Shown one piece after another: positions 1 through 11,313 of a DNA stretch of 54,441 bases (the stretch's first letter is position 1; the number at the start of each line of letters is the position of its first letter). This DNA is from Pseudocoprococcus catus (GTDB lineage: Bacteria; Bacillota; Clostridia; Lachnospirales; Lachnospiraceae), in the NCBI RefSeq assembly GCF_902381825.1, contig NZ_LR698973.1, positions 1,351,042 through 1,405,482 on the forward strand, in the 5' to 3' direction. The notes under the pieces are model-generated. The model worked only from the letters and a program-made list of their open reading frames with translations, did not search any database and had not been told where the DNA came from. The translations under genes and the position numbers were made by a program.

Positions 1-30
1 CAAAAAATTAATATACAGAACAGAAACTTG

Positions 31-59
31 TTGACAGAACTTGAAAATTATGTTAATAT
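31..59 (+). promoter_or_regulatory. sigma-A promoter for rpoBC
   Basis: TTGACA at 31-36 and TAATAT at 54-59 are separated by exactly 17 bases, in an AT-rich stretch about 90 bases before the rpoB start. The match to the housekeeping consensus is nearly perfect. Confidence 0.8.
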
Positions 60-150
60 ATATTACTGCATTATTATGGTATATTAGGCGCATTAGCCTG
101 ATAAGCAGATAGAACTTGTTGATTTATCATTCAGGGAGTGAAAAACGTCA

Positions 151-3100
151 ATGAATAAAAGCAGAATTAAACCGGTTAAATCAGGTAGAAACATCCGTAT
201 GAGCTATTCCCGTCAGAAGGAAGTTCTTGAGATGCCGAATCTCATTGAAGTTCAGAAAAATTCCTACGATTGGTTCCTGAAGAAGGGCCTGAAGGAAGTT
301 TTTGAAGACATTTCTCCAATCACAGACTACAGTGGTCATCTTAGTCTTGAGTTCACAGATTTCAGTTTATGTGAAGAGGAAGCAAAGTATTCCATCGAGG
401 AATGTAAAGAGCGTGATGCAACATATGCGGCACCTTTAAAGGTGAAAGTTCGTTTAATTAATAAAGAAACAGATAGTTTCAGCGAGCATGAGATCTTCAT
501 GGGAGATCTGCCGCTGATGACAGCAACAGGTACATTCGTTATCAATGGTGCTGAGCGAGTTATCGTCAGCCAGCTGGTACGTTCCCCTGGTATTTACTAT
601 GGTGTGGGTCATGATAAGCTTGGTAAGGAGCTTTACTCCGCAACTGTTATCCCGAACCGTGGTGCATGGCTGGAATATGAGACAGATTCCAACGATATTT
701 ACTATGTACGTGTGGACAGAACACGTAAGGTACCTGTTACAGTGCTGATCCGTGCACTGGGTGTTGGTACGAACCAGGAGATCATCGATCTCTTCGGTGA
801 GGAACCAAAGATCATGGCAACACTGTCCAGCAACAAAGATGTATCAGACAGTTACCAGAGCGGTCTGCTTGAATTATACAAGAAGATCCGTCCGGGTGAA
901 CCTCTGGCTGTAGAAAGTGCTGAGAGTCTGATCAATGCGATGTTCTTCGATCCTAGAAGATATGATCTGGCTAAGGTTGGCCGTTATAAGTTCAACAAGA
1001 AGCTGGCATTGAAGAACCGTATCACAGGTTTTGCACTGGCTGAAGATGTTGTAGATGAGACAACAGGCGAGATTATTGCAGAAGCAGACACAATGGTAAC
1101 AGAAGATCTGGCTCAGAAGATCCAGAATGCAGGTGTTGCTGCTGTGTATGTTCAGACAGAAGAACGTGTTGAGAAGGTCCTCTCCAACATGATGGTAGAG
1201 CTTACTAGTTTCGTGGATGTTGATCCAGAAACACTGGGCATTACTGAGAAGTATGTTTATTATCCGGTTCTTCGTCAGATCCTTGATGAGAACGAAGACA
1301 TTGAAGATATTAAGGATGCAATTAAGAAGAACGCAGCAGATCTTGTTCCTATGCATATCACAAAGGAAGATATCTTTGCTTCTATCAACTACAACATGCA
1401 TCTTGAATATGGTGTGGGCAATGCAGATGATATTGACCATTTGGGCAACCGTCGTATCAGAGCTGTCGGCGAGCTGCTTCAGAACCAGTACAGAATCGGC
1501 CTTTCCAGAATGGAACGTGTGGTACGTGAACGTATGACGACACAGGATCTGGAAGGTGTTTCTGCACAGTCTCTGATCAATATCAAGCCTGTAACTGCAG
1601 CAGTGAAGGAATTCTTCGGAAGCTCCCAGCTGTCACAGTTCATGGATCAGAATAACCCACTTTCCGAGTTAACACATAAGAGACGTCTTTCTGCCCTTGG
1701 TCCTGGCGGTCTTTCACGAGACAGAGCCGGTTTCGAAGTTCGAGACGTACATTATACACATTACGGCAGAATGTGTCCTGTCGAGACGCCTGAAGGTCCT
1801 AACATCGGTCTGATCAACTCCCTTGCAAGTTTCGCAAGAATCAATCAGTACGGGTTCATCGAGGCACCTTACAGAATCCTTGACAAGACAGATCCTAAGA
1901 ATCCGCGTGTTACAGATGAGGTTGCTTATCTGACAGCCGATGAAGAAGATAAGTTCAGAGTTGCACAGGCCAATGAGCCAATCGATGAGAACGGTTACTT
2001 CGTGAACAAGACAGTTTCCGGTCGTTATCGTGAAGAGACAACATCTTTCCAGCGTTCACAGGTGGATCTGATGGATGTATCTCCTAGAATGGTATTCTCT
2101 GTTGCGACATCTATGATTCCTTTCCTGCAGAACGATGATGCGAACCGTGCCCTGATGGGTTCCAACATGCAGCGTCAGGCCGTTCCTTTGATGCTGACTG
2201 ACTCACCGGTAGTCGGCACAGGTATGGAAGCCAAAGCAGCCGTAGACTCAGGTGTCTGCGTTGTTGCAAAACGCGGCGGTGTTGTAGAGCGCTCCGCATC
2301 TAATGAAGTCATTATCAAGGCTGATGACGGTACAAGAGACACTTACAAGCTGCTTAAGTTCTCCGGATCCAACCAGGGTGCATGCTACAACCAGCGTCCG
2401 ATTGTATTCAGAGGCGACAGAGTAGAAAAAGGCGATGTTCTGGCCGATGGTCCTTCTACATCACAGGGTGAATTAGCCCTTGGTAAGAACCCACTGATCG
2501 GTTTCATGACATGGGAAGGCTACAACTTCGAGGATGCCGTTCTGTTAAGTGAACGCCTTGTACAGGAAGATGTTTATACATCTATCCATATTTCCGAATA
2601 CGAAGCAGAAGCCAGAGATACAAAGCTCGGACCTGAAGAGATCACACGTGATGTACCGGGTGTCGGCGATGATGCGCTGAAGAACCTGGATGAAAGAGGT
2701 ATCATCCGTGTTGGTGCTGAGGTTCGTGCCGGAGATATCCTTGTTGGTAAGGTTACACCAAAGGGTGAAACAGAGCTGACAGCAGAAGAAAGACTGCTCC
2801 GTGCCATCTTTGGTGAGAAAGCACGTGAAGTCAGAGATACATCCCTGAAGGTACCGCATGGTGAATATGGTATCATTCTGGATGCAAAGGTATTTACAAG
2901 AGAAAACGGTGATGAACTGTCACCTGGTGTTAATCAGTGTGTACGTGTTTATATTGCACAGAAGAGAAAGATTTCCGTTGGTGATAAGATGGCCGGCCGA
3001 CATGGTAATAAGGGTGTCGTTTCCCGTATTCTGCCTGTTGAAGATATGCCATTCCTTCCAAACGGTCGTCCGCTTGATATCGTGCTGAACCCTCTGGGCG

Positions 3101-4008
3101 TGCCTTCACGTATGAATATCGGACAGGTCCTGGAAATCCATCTTGGTCTTGCTGCAAGAGCACTTGGATTCAAGATTGAGACACCTGTATTCAATGGTGC
3201 CGATGAAAATGACATCATGGATACACTGGAACTGGCCAATGATTATGTCAATACATCCTGGGAAGAATTCTCCGCGAAGTGGAAAGATACCCTGGATGAA
3301 AAAGTATACAATTATCTTGATGAGAACAAGGCTTACAGAGAAGAGTGGAAGGGTGTTCCGATCAGCCGTACAGGTAAGGTTCAGTTAAGAGACGGCCGTA
3401 CAGGTGAAGAATTCGACAGCCCGGTTACAATCGGTTTCATGCATTATCTGAAACTGCATCATCTGGTTGATGATAAGATCCATGCACGTTCCACAGGTCC
3501 TTATGCCCTTGTTACACAGCAGCCTCTTGGTGGTAAAGCTCAGTTCGGCGGACAGCGTTTCGGTGAAATGGAGGTTTGGGCACTGGAAGCATACGGTGCA
3601 GCATATACACTTCAGGAAATCCTGACATTCAAGTCCGATGATGTGACAGGTCGTGTGAAAGCATACGAAGCCATCATCAAGGGCGAGAATATTTCCGAGC
3701 CGGGTATTCCTGAATCCTTCAAGGTATTGCTCAAAGAGCTGCAGTCACTGGCACTGGATGTCAGAGTCCTTCGTGATGACCAGACAGAAGTTGAACTTGG
3801 TGAAACGGTTGATTACGGTGATGACGATTTCAACAGCATCATGCAGGGCGATGGCGGTTTCAGATTTGATACAGAAGAATCCCTTGGCGATTATGTCCAC
3901 AAACAGCAGACTGTCAACAGTGATGGTGAGTTTGTAGATGTTGAAGATGAGGGCAGTGCCGATGACGATACAGAAGAGTTTTATGGAGAAGATTCTGACA
4001 ACGAATAG
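151..4008 (+). CDS. rpoB: RNA polymerase beta subunit
   Basis: Beta subunit of the core RNA polymerase; with beta-prime it forms the catalytic cleft. The 1285-residue length and the opening ([20 protein letters not shown]) are typical of Clostridia. The rifampicin pocket lies near residues 489-520 and carries the usual sensitive-type residues ([26 protein letters not shown]). [12 protein letters not shown] near residue 944 and [20 protein letters not shown] near 1128 are the conserved catalytic and beta-prime contact regions. The C-terminus is a long acidic tail. The ATG is preceded by CAGGGAG at a good distance. rpoC follows 17 bases after the stop, so the two are co-transcribed. Confidence 0.99.
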   Translation: MNKSRIKPVKSGRNIRMSYSRQKEVLEMPNLIEVQKNSYDWFLKKGLKEVFEDISPITDYSGHLSLEFTDFSLCEEEAKYSIEECKERDATYAAPLKVKVRLINKETDSFSEHEIFMGDLPLMTATGTFVINGAERVIVSQLVRSPGIYYGVGHDKLGKELYSATVIPNRGAWLEYETDSNDIYYVRVDRTRKVPVTVLIRALGVGTNQEIIDLFGEEPKIMATLSSNKDVSDSYQSGLLELYKKIRPGEPLAVESAESLINAMFFDPRRYDLAKVGRYKFNKKLALKNRITGFALAEDVVDETTGEIIAEADTMVTEDLAQKIQNAGVAAVYVQTEERVEKVLSNMMVELTSFVDVDPETLGITEKYVYYPVLRQILDENEDIEDIKDAIKKNAADLVPMHITKEDIFASINYNMHLEYGVGNADDIDHLGNRRIRAVGELLQNQYRIGLSRMERVVRERMTTQDLEGVSAQSLINIKPVTAAVKEFFGSSQLSQFMDQNNPLSELTHKRRLSALGPGGLSRDRAGFEVRDVHYTHYGRMCPVETPEGPNIGLINSLASFARINQYGFIEAPYRILDKTDPKNPRVTDEVAYLTADEEDKFRVAQANEPIDENGYFVNKTVSGRYREETTSFQRSQVDLMDVSPRMVFSVATSMIPFLQNDDANRALMGSNMQRQAVPLMLTDSPVVGTGMEAKAAVDSGVCVVAKRGGVVERSASNEVIIKADDGTRDTYKLLKFSGSNQGACYNQRPIVFRGDRVEKGDVLADGPSTSQGELALGKNPLIGFMTWEGYNFEDAVLLSERLVQEDVYTSIHISEYEAEARDTKLGPEEITRDVPGVGDDALKNLDERGIIRVGAEVRAGDILVGKVTPKGETELTAEERLLRAIFGEKAREVRDTSLKVPHGEYGIILDAKVFTRENGDELSPGVNQCVRVYIAQKRKISVGDKMAGRHGNKGVVSRILPVEDMPFLPNGRPLDIVLNPLGVPSRMNIGQVLEIHLGLAARALGFKIETPVFNGADENDIMDTLELANDYVNTSWEEFSAKWKDTLDEKVYNYLDENKAYREEWKGVPISRTGKVQLRDGRTGEEFDSPVTIGFMHYLKLHHLVDDKIHARSTGPYALVTQQPLGGKAQFGGQRFGEMEVWALEAYGAAYTLQEILTFKSDDVTGRVKAYEAIIKGENISEPGIPESFKVLLKELQSLALDVRVLRDDQTEVELGETVDYGDDDFNSIMQGDGGFRFDTEESLGDYVHKQQTVNSDGEFVDVEDEGSADDDTEEFYGEDSDNE

Positions 4009-4025
4009 AGAAGGGAGTGCCATTC

Positions 4026-7000
4026 ATGCCAGAAACAGTTAGTAATGAAGCTTATCAGCCAATGACTTTCGACGCCATTAAGATTGGTCTGGCTTCCCCT
4101 GAGAAGATCAGACAGTGGTCCCATGGCGAAGTCAAGAAGCCTGAAACGATTAACTATAGAACATTAAAGCCTGAGAAGGATGGTCTGTACTGCGAAAAGA
4201 TTTTCGGACCTAGCAAGGACTGGGAATGCCATTGCGGTAAGTACAAGAAGATCCGTTACAAAGGCGTAGTCTGCGATCGATGCGGCGTTGAAGTTACAAA
4301 ATCCAGCGTTCGTCGTGAACGTATGGGCCACATTGAGCTTGCAGCTCCGGTTTCTCATATCTGGTATTTCAAGGGTATCCCTAGCCGTATGGGTCTGATC
4401 CTGGATATGACACCGAGAAACCTTGAGAAGGTTCTGTACTTTGCATCCTATGTTGTGCTGGATAAAGGCAGCACAACACTGGAGAACAAGCAGGTATTAT
4501 CTGAGAAGGAATACCAGGAAGAGTGCAAGAACTTCGGTGAAGACAGTTTCCGTGTAGGTATGGGTGCAGAAGCGATTATGGAGCTTCTGCAGGCCATTGA
4601 CCTTGAGACAGAGGCTGTTCAGCTCAAGAAAGACCTGAAGACATCTTCAGGCCAGAAACGTGCAAGAATCATCAAACGTCTGGAAGTTGTTGAAGCTTTC
4701 AGAAGCTCAGGCAACAAGCCTGAATGGATGATCATGACCGTTATTCCGGTTATTCCTCCGGATATCCGTCCAATGGTACAGTTAGACGGCGGACGTTTTG
4801 CAACATCCGATTTAAATGATCTGTACAGACGAATCATTAACAGAAATAACAGACTGAAACGTCTTCTTGAACTGGGCGCACCTGACATTATCGTCAGAAA
4901 TGAAAAGCGTATGCTTCAGGAAGCGGTTGATGCCCTGATCGATAACGGTCGTCGTGGTCGTCCTGTTACAGGTCCTGGCAACAGAGCGCTGAAATCTCTT
5001 TCAGATATGTTAAAAGGTAAACAGGGCCGTTTCCGTCAGAACCTTCTTGGTAAACGTGTTGACTACTCAGGTCGTTCCGTTATCGTCGTTGGTCCTGAAC
5101 TGAAACTGTATCAGTGCGGTCTGCCGAAGGAAATGGCTATCGAGCTGTTCAAGCCTTTCGTCATGAAAGAACTCGTATCCAGAGGCATTGCACACAACAT
5201 TAAGTCTGCCAAGAAGATGGTAGAACGTCTTCAGACAGAAGTTTGGGATGTACTGGAAGATGTTATCAAAGAACATCCGGTTATGCTGAACCGTGCACCT
5301 ACACTGCATCGTCTTGGTATCCAGGCCTTCGAACCTGTACTGGTAGAAGGTAAGGCAATCAAGCTGCATCCGCTGGCTTGTACAGCTTTCAACGCCGATT
5401 TCGATGGTGACCAGATGGCTGTCCATGTACCGCTGTTTGTAGAAGCTCAGGCAGAATGCCGTTTCATCCTGCTTTCTCCAAACAACTTGTTGAAACCTTC
5501 CGATGGTGCACCTGTAGCCGTCCCTTCACAGGATATGGTCCTTGGTATCTACTATCTGACACTTGAGAAGCCGGGGGATAAAGGTGAAGGTATGTTCTTC
5601 AAGGATGTCAATGAAGCACTCCTTGCTTATGAGAACCACATCATCACACTTCAGGCTCCGATTAAGGTCAGAAGAACAGGTATCGTGGGTGGAGAAGAGG
5701 TAACAAGAGTTGTTTCCTCCACACTGGGCCGTTTCATCTTCAATGAAGGTATTCCTCAGGACCTTGGCTATGTAGACAGAGAGAACCGTGATAATGACCT
5801 TGTACCGGAGATCAACTTCCTGGTAGCGAAGAAACAGCTGAAGCAGATCATTGACAAGTGTATTCATACACATGGTGCAACAAAGACTGCGGAAGTTCTG
5901 GACTACATCAAAGCAACAGGTTATAAATATTCAACAATCAGTGCCATCACTGTATCTATTTCAGATATGACAGTGCCTGAAGCTAAGAAAGAGCTTCTTG
6001 CAAGTGCTGAAGCAACAATTTCCAAGATTACAGCACAGTACCGTCGTGGTCTTGTTACAGACGAAGAACGTTACAAAGCTGTTATCGAGACATGGAAACA
6101 GACAGATGACCAGCTGACAAAGGCTCTGTTGGATGGTCTTGACAAATACAACAACATTTACATGATGGCCGATTCAGGTGCCCGTGGTTCCAACCAGCAG
6201 ATCAAACAGCTGGCCGGCATGCGTGGTCTGATGGCTGATACATCAGGCCGTATCATCGAGTTGCCGATCAAATCCAACTTCCGTGAAGGTCTTGATGTAC
6301 TGGAGTACTTCATTTCTGCCCATGGTGCCAGAAAGGGTATGTCCGATACAGCCCTCCGTACAGCCGATTCAGGATACCTGACACGTCGTCTTGTTGATGT
6401 ATCCCAGGATCTGATCATTCGTGAAATCGACTGTAGCGAAGATTCAGAGAACATTCCGGGTATGTGGATCGATGCATTCATGGATGGCCGTGAAGTTATC
6501 GAAAGTCTGGAAGAACGTATGACTGGTCGTTACGCTGCTGCCGATATCGTAGATCCTGCAACAGGTGAAGTCCTTGTAAAAGCAGATCACATGATCACAC
6601 CAAAGCGTGCAGCTATGGTTGCAGAAGCAGGCGTGACAAAGGTGAAGATTCGTACAGCACTTTCCTGTCGTTCACATCTTGGTATCTGTGCGAAGTGTTA
6701 CGGTGCCAACATGGCAACAGGTCAGGTTGTTCAGGTGGGTGAAGCTGTCGGTATTATCGCCGCTCAGTCCATCGGTGAACCTGGTACACAGCTGACAATG
6801 CGTACTTTCCATACCGGTGGTGTTGCCGGTGATGATATCACACAGGGTCTTCCTCGTGTCGAAGAACTTTTCGAGGCAAGAAAACCAAAGGGTCTTGCCA
6901 TCATCGCAGAGTTCGGCGGTACAGTTTCTATCCGCGATACGAAGAAGAAACGTGAAATCGTTATTACAAACGACGAGACAGGTGATTCCAAAGCATACCT

Positions 7001-7751
7001 CATCCCTTACGGTTCCCGTATCAAGGTTCAGGAGGGACAGGTACTTGAAGCCGGTGATGAACTGACAGAAGGTAGCGTCAACCCACATGATATTCTGAGA
7101 ATCAAAGGCGTGCGTGCGGTTCAGGATTACATGATCCAGGAAGTACAGCGTGTATACCGTCTGCAGGGTGTTGAAATCAACGATAAGCACGTTGAGGTTA
7201 TCGTTCGTCAGATGCTGAAGAAGATTCGTATCGAGAACAGCGGAGATACAGAATTCCTGCCTGGTACACTGGTTGACGTCCTTGACTTCGAGGAAATCAA
7301 CGAGAACCTCAAGGAACTGGGTGAGAGACCGGCTGAAGGTGTCCAGGTTATGCTTGGTATCACAAAGGCTTCTCTTGCTACAAACTCCTTCCTGTCAGCT
7401 GCTTCCTTCCAGGAGACAACAAAAGTCCTGACAGAAGCTGCTATTAAGGGTAAGGTTGACCCACTGATCGGTCTGAAAGAAAATGTTCTTCTCGGCAAGC
7501 TGATTCCTGCCGGTACAGGTATGAAGCGTTATCGTACCATCAAACTGGATTCAGAAATCGACGAGAATGAAGAACTGACACTGGCCGATGATGACGAAGC
7601 ATATCTTGATCTCAGCGACGGCATCTCAGGTGAAGAAGCAGATGAAGATATGGCTGAAACAGAAGAAACAGCTGTTGAAACTGCACCTGAAGAAGCAGAA
7701 GATGATGCATTCGACGGTGAATCTGAAGACGATACAACAGATGAAAACTAA
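4026..7751 (+). CDS. rpoC: RNA polymerase beta-prime subunit
   Basis: Beta-prime subunit, holding the active-site metal. The N-terminal zinc-binding cysteines are near residues 67-87 (CHCGK...CDRCG), the magnesium motif [12 protein letters not shown] near 455, the second zinc site ([11 protein letters not shown]) near 880, and the conserved [21 protein letters not shown] just after 900. The last 60 residues are strongly acidic, like the RpoB tail. I start at ATG 4026 (1241 residues): an in-frame GTG at 4017 lies inside the AAGGGAG ribosome site of this ATG and is unlikely to be used. Second gene of the rpoBC operon, closed by a strong terminator at 7798. Confidence 0.99.
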   Translation: MPETVSNEAYQPMTFDAIKIGLASPEKIRQWSHGEVKKPETINYRTLKPEKDGLYCEKIFGPSKDWECHCGKYKKIRYKGVVCDRCGVEVTKSSVRRERMGHIELAAPVSHIWYFKGIPSRMGLILDMTPRNLEKVLYFASYVVLDKGSTTLENKQVLSEKEYQEECKNFGEDSFRVGMGAEAIMELLQAIDLETEAVQLKKDLKTSSGQKRARIIKRLEVVEAFRSSGNKPEWMIMTVIPVIPPDIRPMVQLDGGRFATSDLNDLYRRIINRNNRLKRLLELGAPDIIVRNEKRMLQEAVDALIDNGRRGRPVTGPGNRALKSLSDMLKGKQGRFRQNLLGKRVDYSGRSVIVVGPELKLYQCGLPKEMAIELFKPFVMKELVSRGIAHNIKSAKKMVERLQTEVWDVLEDVIKEHPVMLNRAPTLHRLGIQAFEPVLVEGKAIKLHPLACTAFNADFDGDQMAVHVPLFVEAQAECRFILLSPNNLLKPSDGAPVAVPSQDMVLGIYYLTLEKPGDKGEGMFFKDVNEALLAYENHIITLQAPIKVRRTGIVGGEEVTRVVSSTLGRFIFNEGIPQDLGYVDRENRDNDLVPEINFLVAKKQLKQIIDKCIHTHGATKTAEVLDYIKATGYKYSTISAITVSISDMTVPEAKKELLASAEATISKITAQYRRGLVTDEERYKAVIETWKQTDDQLTKALLDGLDKYNNIYMMADSGARGSNQQIKQLAGMRGLMADTSGRIIELPIKSNFREGLDVLEYFISAHGARKGMSDTALRTADSGYLTRRLVDVSQDLIIREIDCSEDSENIPGMWIDAFMDGREVIESLEERMTGRYAAADIVDPATGEVLVKADHMITPKRAAMVAEAGVTKVKIRTALSCRSHLGICAKCYGANMATGQVVQVGEAVGIIAAQSIGEPGTQLTMRTFHTGGVAGDDITQGLPRVEELFEARKPKGLAIIAEFGGTVSIRDTKKKREIVITNDETGDSKAYLIPYGSRIKVQEGQVLEAGDELTEGSVNPHDILRIKGVRAVQDYMIQEVQRVYRLQGVEINDKHVEVIVRQMLKKIRIENSGDTEFLPGTLVDVLDFEEINENLKELGERPAEGVQVMLGITKASLATNSFLSAASFQETTKVLTEAAIKGKVDPLIGLKENVLLGKLIPAGTGMKRYRTIKLDSEIDENEELTLADDDEAYLDLSDGISGEEADEDMAETEETAVETAPEEAEDDAFDGESEDDTTDEN

Positions 7752-7797
7752 TCGTTATGAAGGTTTTGAACTTTCATTAACATAATACAAGTCTAAG

Positions 7798-7847
7798 AAG
7801 CAGTATGGTTGCTGATCACATCGTATCAAAGGCCATACTGCTTTTTT
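7798..7847 (+). terminator. rho-independent terminator of rpoBC
   Basis: An 11-bp perfect stem (AAGCAGTATGG / CCATACTGCTT) with a 24-base loop is followed by a run of T. It closes the rpoBC operon before the YitT gene. Confidence 0.9.
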
Positions 7848-7919
7848 ACTATCTGCTTTCATAAAACAGGCCTTTGCGGGATGACGACAGGCCTGAATCA
7901 TGGATACGGAGGCGTAAAG

Positions 7920-8789
7920 GTGAATAAAAAACTGAATGTGAAAGGTTTTTGGACGGATCTGGCCTATGATCTGGTTGGTTCCGTATTGTATGCAGCCGGT
8001 ATTGTCTGCTTTGTTAATCCGGCGAATATGGCTCCGGGCGGGATGTCCGGTGTGGCCATTTTGTTAAATTATCTTTGGGGACTGCCAATCGGTACCATGA
8101 CCATTGTGCTGAACATCCCTCTGCTGATTTTGTCCTATATTTTCCTTGGCAAATCTCTGACATGGAAAACAGTGAAATCACTGGTGATCAGCAGTTTAAT
8201 GGTGGATTTGGTCATGGCCAGATATGCACCGATTTATGCAGGTGACCGAATGATTGGCGGCGTTTTTGGCGGTGTACTGATGGGTGCCGGTCTGGCGATT
8301 ATTTTCCTGCGGGGTTCCACAACCGGCGGTACGGATATTATTTCTTTCCTTGTGAAGAAGTGGTATCCTCATGTGCCTATCGGCCGAATGATCATGGTGG
8401 TGGACTGCATTATCATTGGTGTATCTGTCCTTGTATTCGGCAATCTGGAATCTGCCCTGTACGGTCTGATTTCCCTGTATTGCTGTTCTATGGTCATTGA
8501 CAGTATTATTTATGGTCTGGACAAAGGCAGTATGGTGATGGTAGTTTCAGAGAAGAATGATGAAATCGCGGCACAGATCATGGATGAACTGGAACGCGGC
8601 GTCACCTTGCTGAAAGGACAGGGAGCCTATACCGGTACGGACAGGGATGTGCTGATGTGTGCAGTACGCAAGCAGCAGTTTGCCAGAGTCCGGGCGATCA
8701 TTTACGAAAAAGACCCAAATGCTTTTGTGATTGTCAGTGAAACCAGTGAAGTTTTGGGCGAGGGATTCAAACAAGTGTCCGGCTCATAA
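7920..8789 (+). CDS. YitT-family membrane protein (DUF161/DUF2179)
   Basis: Predicted inner-membrane protein of the YitT family, whose transported substrate is unknown. Five or so hydrophobic helices fill about residues 15-200; the family's small-residue and glycine motifs are visible (NPANMAPGGMSGVAIL near 35-50, RGSTTGGTDI near 135). The last 85 residues form the soluble DUF2179 domain (GVTLLKGQGAYTGTDRDVLMC). The longest open frame begins at 7809, within the rpoC terminator, and its first 37 codons are not membrane-like. GTG 7920 has GGAGG seven bases upstream and gives 289 residues, the normal family length. Apparently monocistronic. Confidence 0.85.
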   Translation: MNKKLNVKGFWTDLAYDLVGSVLYAAGIVCFVNPANMAPGGMSGVAILLNYLWGLPIGTMTIVLNIPLLILSYIFLGKSLTWKTVKSLVISSLMVDLVMARYAPIYAGDRMIGGVFGGVLMGAGLAIIFLRGSTTGGTDIISFLVKKWYPHVPIGRMIMVVDCIIIGVSVLVFGNLESALYGLISLYCCSMVIDSIIYGLDKGSMVMVVSEKNDEIAAQIMDELERGVTLLKGQGAYTGTDRDVLMCAVRKQQFARVRAIIYEKDPNAFVIVSETSEVLGEGFKQVSGS

Positions 8790-8811
8790 AGACAAATGTT
8801 TATTTGTCTTT
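8788..8811 (+). terminator. AT-rich hairpin after the YitT gene
   Basis: A 10-bp perfect stem (AAAGACAAAT / ATTTGTCTTT) with a 4-base loop overlaps the stop codon. There is no T run after it, so it is a weak terminator candidate or an mRNA 3-prime stabilising hairpin. Confidence 0.4.
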
Positions 8812-8849
8812 AACACGATGACAAAGTGAAGAGATATGACTGGAAACTG

Positions 8850-8878
8850 TTGACAAATGAAAGTCATAATAATAAAAT
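8850..8878 (+). promoter_or_regulatory. sigma-A promoter for livJ
   Basis: TTGACA at 8850-8855 and TAAAAT at 8873-8878 are 17 bases apart, about 34 bases before the livJ start. Confidence 0.8.
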
Positions 8879-8911
8879 TGAACGTAAAGCATGAGAGAAG
8901 GAGGATTTAAA

Positions 8912-10096
8912 ATGAAAAAGTTAGTTAGTTTCATGTTAGTTGCTGCTATGGTAGCGGCAACATTAACTGGCTGCGGCAGTTCAGATAATGCAAAGTCAAC
9001 TGAGGCAGCTGGCGAATCAAGTGCCGCTGCAGGTACAACATTTAAGATTGGTGGTATCGGCCCTGTGACAGGCGGTGCTGCTCTGTACGGTCTGGCAGTA
9101 CAGCGTGGTGCACAGATCGCTGTTGACGAGATCAACGCAGCAGGCGGTATCAATGGTACTCAGATCGAGTTTAATTTCCAGGATGATGAAGCAGATGCTG
9201 AGAAGTCAGTTAACGCTTACAACTCCCTGAAAGACTGGGGTATGCAGATGCTGATGGGTACAGTTACAAGTACACCATGTGTTTCTGTAGCTGCTAAGAC
9301 AGCAGAAGACAATATGTTCCAGTTAACACCATCCGGTTCATCCGTAGAATGTGTACAGAGCGACAACGCATTCCGTGTATGTTTCTCTGACCCAGACCAG
9401 GGTAAGAAATCCGCACAGTACATCGGCGAACACAAACTGGCTACAAAGGTAGCAGTTATCTATGATAGCTCTGATACTTATTCAACAGGTATCTATGAAT
9501 CTTTTAAGAGCGAAGCAGCTAATCAGGGTATCGAAGTTGTAGCAGAAGGTGCATTCACTGCTGATAACAAGACAGACTTCTCTGTTCCTCTTCAGCAGGC
9601 ACAGGCAGCTGGTGCAGAACTTGTTTTCCTGCCAATCTACTATACAGAAGCTTCTCTGATCATTACACAGGCTAACAAGATGGGCTATGCACCACAGTTC
9701 TTTGGTTGTGACGGTCTTGATGGTCTGATCGGTGTTGAAAACTTCGACCAGTCTCTGGCAGAAGGCGTTATGCTTCTGACACCATTTGCAGCAGATGCTC
9801 AGGATGATCTGACACAGAAATTCGTTTCTGCATACAAGGACAAATACGGCGAAACACCTATCCAGTTCGCAGCAGATGCATATGATGCCATCTATGCAAT
9901 CAAGCTTGCAGCTGAGAAAGAGAATGTGACACCTGATATGAGTGTTTCTGATATCTGCGAAGCTATGAAGAAGGGCATGACAGAGATCTCTCTTGAAGGT
10001 CTGACAGGTACAATCACATGGACAGCATCCGGTGAACCTGATAAGGAACCTAAGGCTGTTAAGATTGAAAACGGTGCTTACACAGCCATGGAATAA
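8912..10096 (+). CDS. livJ: branched-chain amino-acid-type ABC binding lipoprotein
   Basis: Extracellular solute-binding lipoprotein of the LivJ/LivK type (periplasmic-binding fold type I), which would deliver leucine, isoleucine, valine or a related amino acid to LivHMGF. A lipoprotein signal (MKKLVSFMLVAAMVAATLTGC, lipid Cys about 21) is followed by a short Ser/Ala linker. The mature protein shows the family's opening strand and ligand loop (IGGIGPVTGGAALYG, VDEINAAGGINGTQIE). ATG 8912 has AGGAGG just upstream; an in-frame ATG at 8891 would spoil the signal peptide. It has its own promoter and terminator, and the permease and ATPase genes follow from a second promoter. That arrangement allows excess binding protein. 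The exact ligand cannot be read from sequence. Confidence 0.9.
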   Translation: MKKLVSFMLVAAMVAATLTGCGSSDNAKSTEAAGESSAAAGTTFKIGGIGPVTGGAALYGLAVQRGAQIAVDEINAAGGINGTQIEFNFQDDEADAEKSVNAYNSLKDWGMQMLMGTVTSTPCVSVAAKTAEDNMFQLTPSGSSVECVQSDNAFRVCFSDPDQGKKSAQYIGEHKLATKVAVIYDSSDTYSTGIYESFKSEAANQGIEVVAEGAFTADNKTDFSVPLQQAQAAGAELVFLPIYYTEASLIITQANKMGYAPQFFGCDGLDGLIGVENFDQSLAEGVMLLTPFAADAQDDLTQKFVSAYKDKYGETPIQFAADAYDAIYAIKLAAEKENVTPDMSVSDICEAMKKGMTEISLEGLTGTITWTASGEPDKEPKAVKIENGAYTAME

Positions 10097-10147
10097 TCGG
10101 TGTGTCTGACGCGATTGTACAATCGATTTAGATTTTACTAAAAGATA

Positions 10148-10216
10148 AAGGGGACAGGATTTTCCTGAGCGGGAATTGAAGTGGATTCCTGAAGGAAGAT
10201 CTGTCCTCTTTTTTTA
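10148..10216 (+). terminator. terminator after livJ
   Basis: GGGGACAG at 10150-10157 pairs with CTGTCCTC at 10201-10208, followed by eight T. The loop is long (43 bases) and can itself fold (ATTCC repeats). Likely separates livJ mRNA from the downstream genes. Confidence 0.75.
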
Positions 10217-10366
10217 TCAGGTACATGGAGAATTACCAGACAGGCCGGACGGTCGGACTGGATACCGAACTGCGTTGGCAAGACATCATAGCATAGCTAT
10301 AACTTCTGATTAGAGCTGATATCAGCAATCGTTATAACCTGCATTTATGAGGCGGAAGTCAAAAGG

Positions 10367-10395
10367 TTGAATTCAGATTTTTCATGTGCTATACT
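10367..10395 (+). promoter_or_regulatory. promoter for livHMGF
   Basis: TTGAAT at 10367-10372 and TATACT at 10390-10395 have a 17-base spacer and lie 43 bases before livH. Confidence 0.7.
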
Positions 10396-10437
10396 TTTTG
10401 ATAAGTATCTAAAAAAGTACAACAGAGAGGTGTTATT

Positions 10438-11313
10438 ATGCAATTTATTTCTTATTTGATTAATGGCATCAGTCTGGGAAGTGTTTATGCGATTATTGCT
10501 CTGGGGTATACAATGGTATACGGCATTGCTAAGATGCTGAATTTTGCCCACGGTGATATCATCATGGTCGGCAGCTATGTGGTTTACATTGCTGTCAGCT
10601 CTCTTGGACTGAATCCGATTCTTTCGGTGGTTATATCAGCCATTGCCTGCCTTGTTCTGGGTGTTGTTATTGAGAAGGTGGCCTACAAGCCTCTGCGACA
10701 TGCATCCAAATTGGCCGTATTGATTACTGCCATCGGTGTCAGCTATTTTCTTCAGAACGTAGCACTGCTGATATTTGGTGCCAATACGAAGTCCTTTACA
10801 TCCGTTGTACCGGCTGTTTCTGTGAAGCTGGGCGGTATTACAATCACAGCTGAGACAATTGTTACCATTTTAGCCTGTGTGATTATCATGATCTGTCTGA
10901 CTTTATTTATCAATAAGACAAAGGCCGGACATGCCATGCAGGCTGTATCTGAAGATCAGGATGCGGCACAGCTCATGGGTATCAATGTCAATGCGACAAT
11001 TTCTCTGACATTTGCTATTGGTTCAGCACTGGCTGCCGTTGCCGGTGTGCTCCTTTGTTCCGCATATCCGTCCTTGACACCTTATACAGGTGCCATGCCG
11101 GGTATCAAAGCCTTCGTTGCCGCTGTATTCGGCGGTATCGGCTCTATTCCGGGTGCGTTGATCGGCGGTATCCTTCTTGGTGTGATCGAGATCCTTTCCA
11201 AAGCCTATATTTCTTCACAGCTGTCAGATGCCATTGTATTCGGTGTCCTGATCGTTGTTCTGGTTGTGAAGCCGACAGGTATCCTTGGTAAGGTAATACA
11301 GGAGAAGGTGTAG
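10438..11313 (+). CDS. livH: branched-chain amino-acid ABC permease LivH
   Basis: Integral membrane permease of the LivH family, 291 residues with about eight hydrophobic segments. The opening (LINGISLGSVYAIIALGYTMVYGIAKMLNFAHGDIIMVGSY contains the LivH hallmark 'NFAHGD') is diagnostic. The C-terminal part has the glycine-rich EAA-like loop (IKAFVAAVFGGIGSIPGALIGG) that contacts the ATPase. The ATG has GAGAGG upstream. livM starts immediately after its stop codon, so the two are translationally linked. Confidence 0.95.
   Translation: MQFISYLINGISLGSVYAIIALGYTMVYGIAKMLNFAHGDIIMVGSYVVYIAVSSLGLNPILSVVISAIACLVLGVVIEKVAYKPLRHASKLAVLITAIGVSYFLQNVALLIFGANTKSFTSVVPAVSVKLGGITITAETIVTILACVIIMICLTLFINKTKAGHAMQAVSEDQDAAQLMGINVNATISLTFAIGSALAAVAGVLLCSAYPSLTPYTGAMPGIKAFVAAVFGGIGSIPGALIGGILLGVIEILSKAYISSQLSDAIVFGVLIVVLVVKPTGILGKVIQEKV

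Larger units (their letters stand above)
10097..10437. other. intergenic region livJ-livH
   Basis: This 341-base gap holds the livJ terminator (10148-10216) and the livH promoter (10367-10395). The stretch 10217-10366 has short imperfect inverted repeats but no recognisable T-box, riboswitch core or open frame. Confidence 0.6.

Noticed and set aside
874..1440. 188-residue open frame on the minus strand inside rpoB
   Set aside because: Cys/Ile/Phe-rich composition with no domain, no ribosome site, and fully inside a conserved gene; a shadow frame.
10217..10366. T-box or amino-acid riboswitch before livH
   Set aside because: No T-box sequence or specifier-stem arrangement could be found; only short imperfect repeats.
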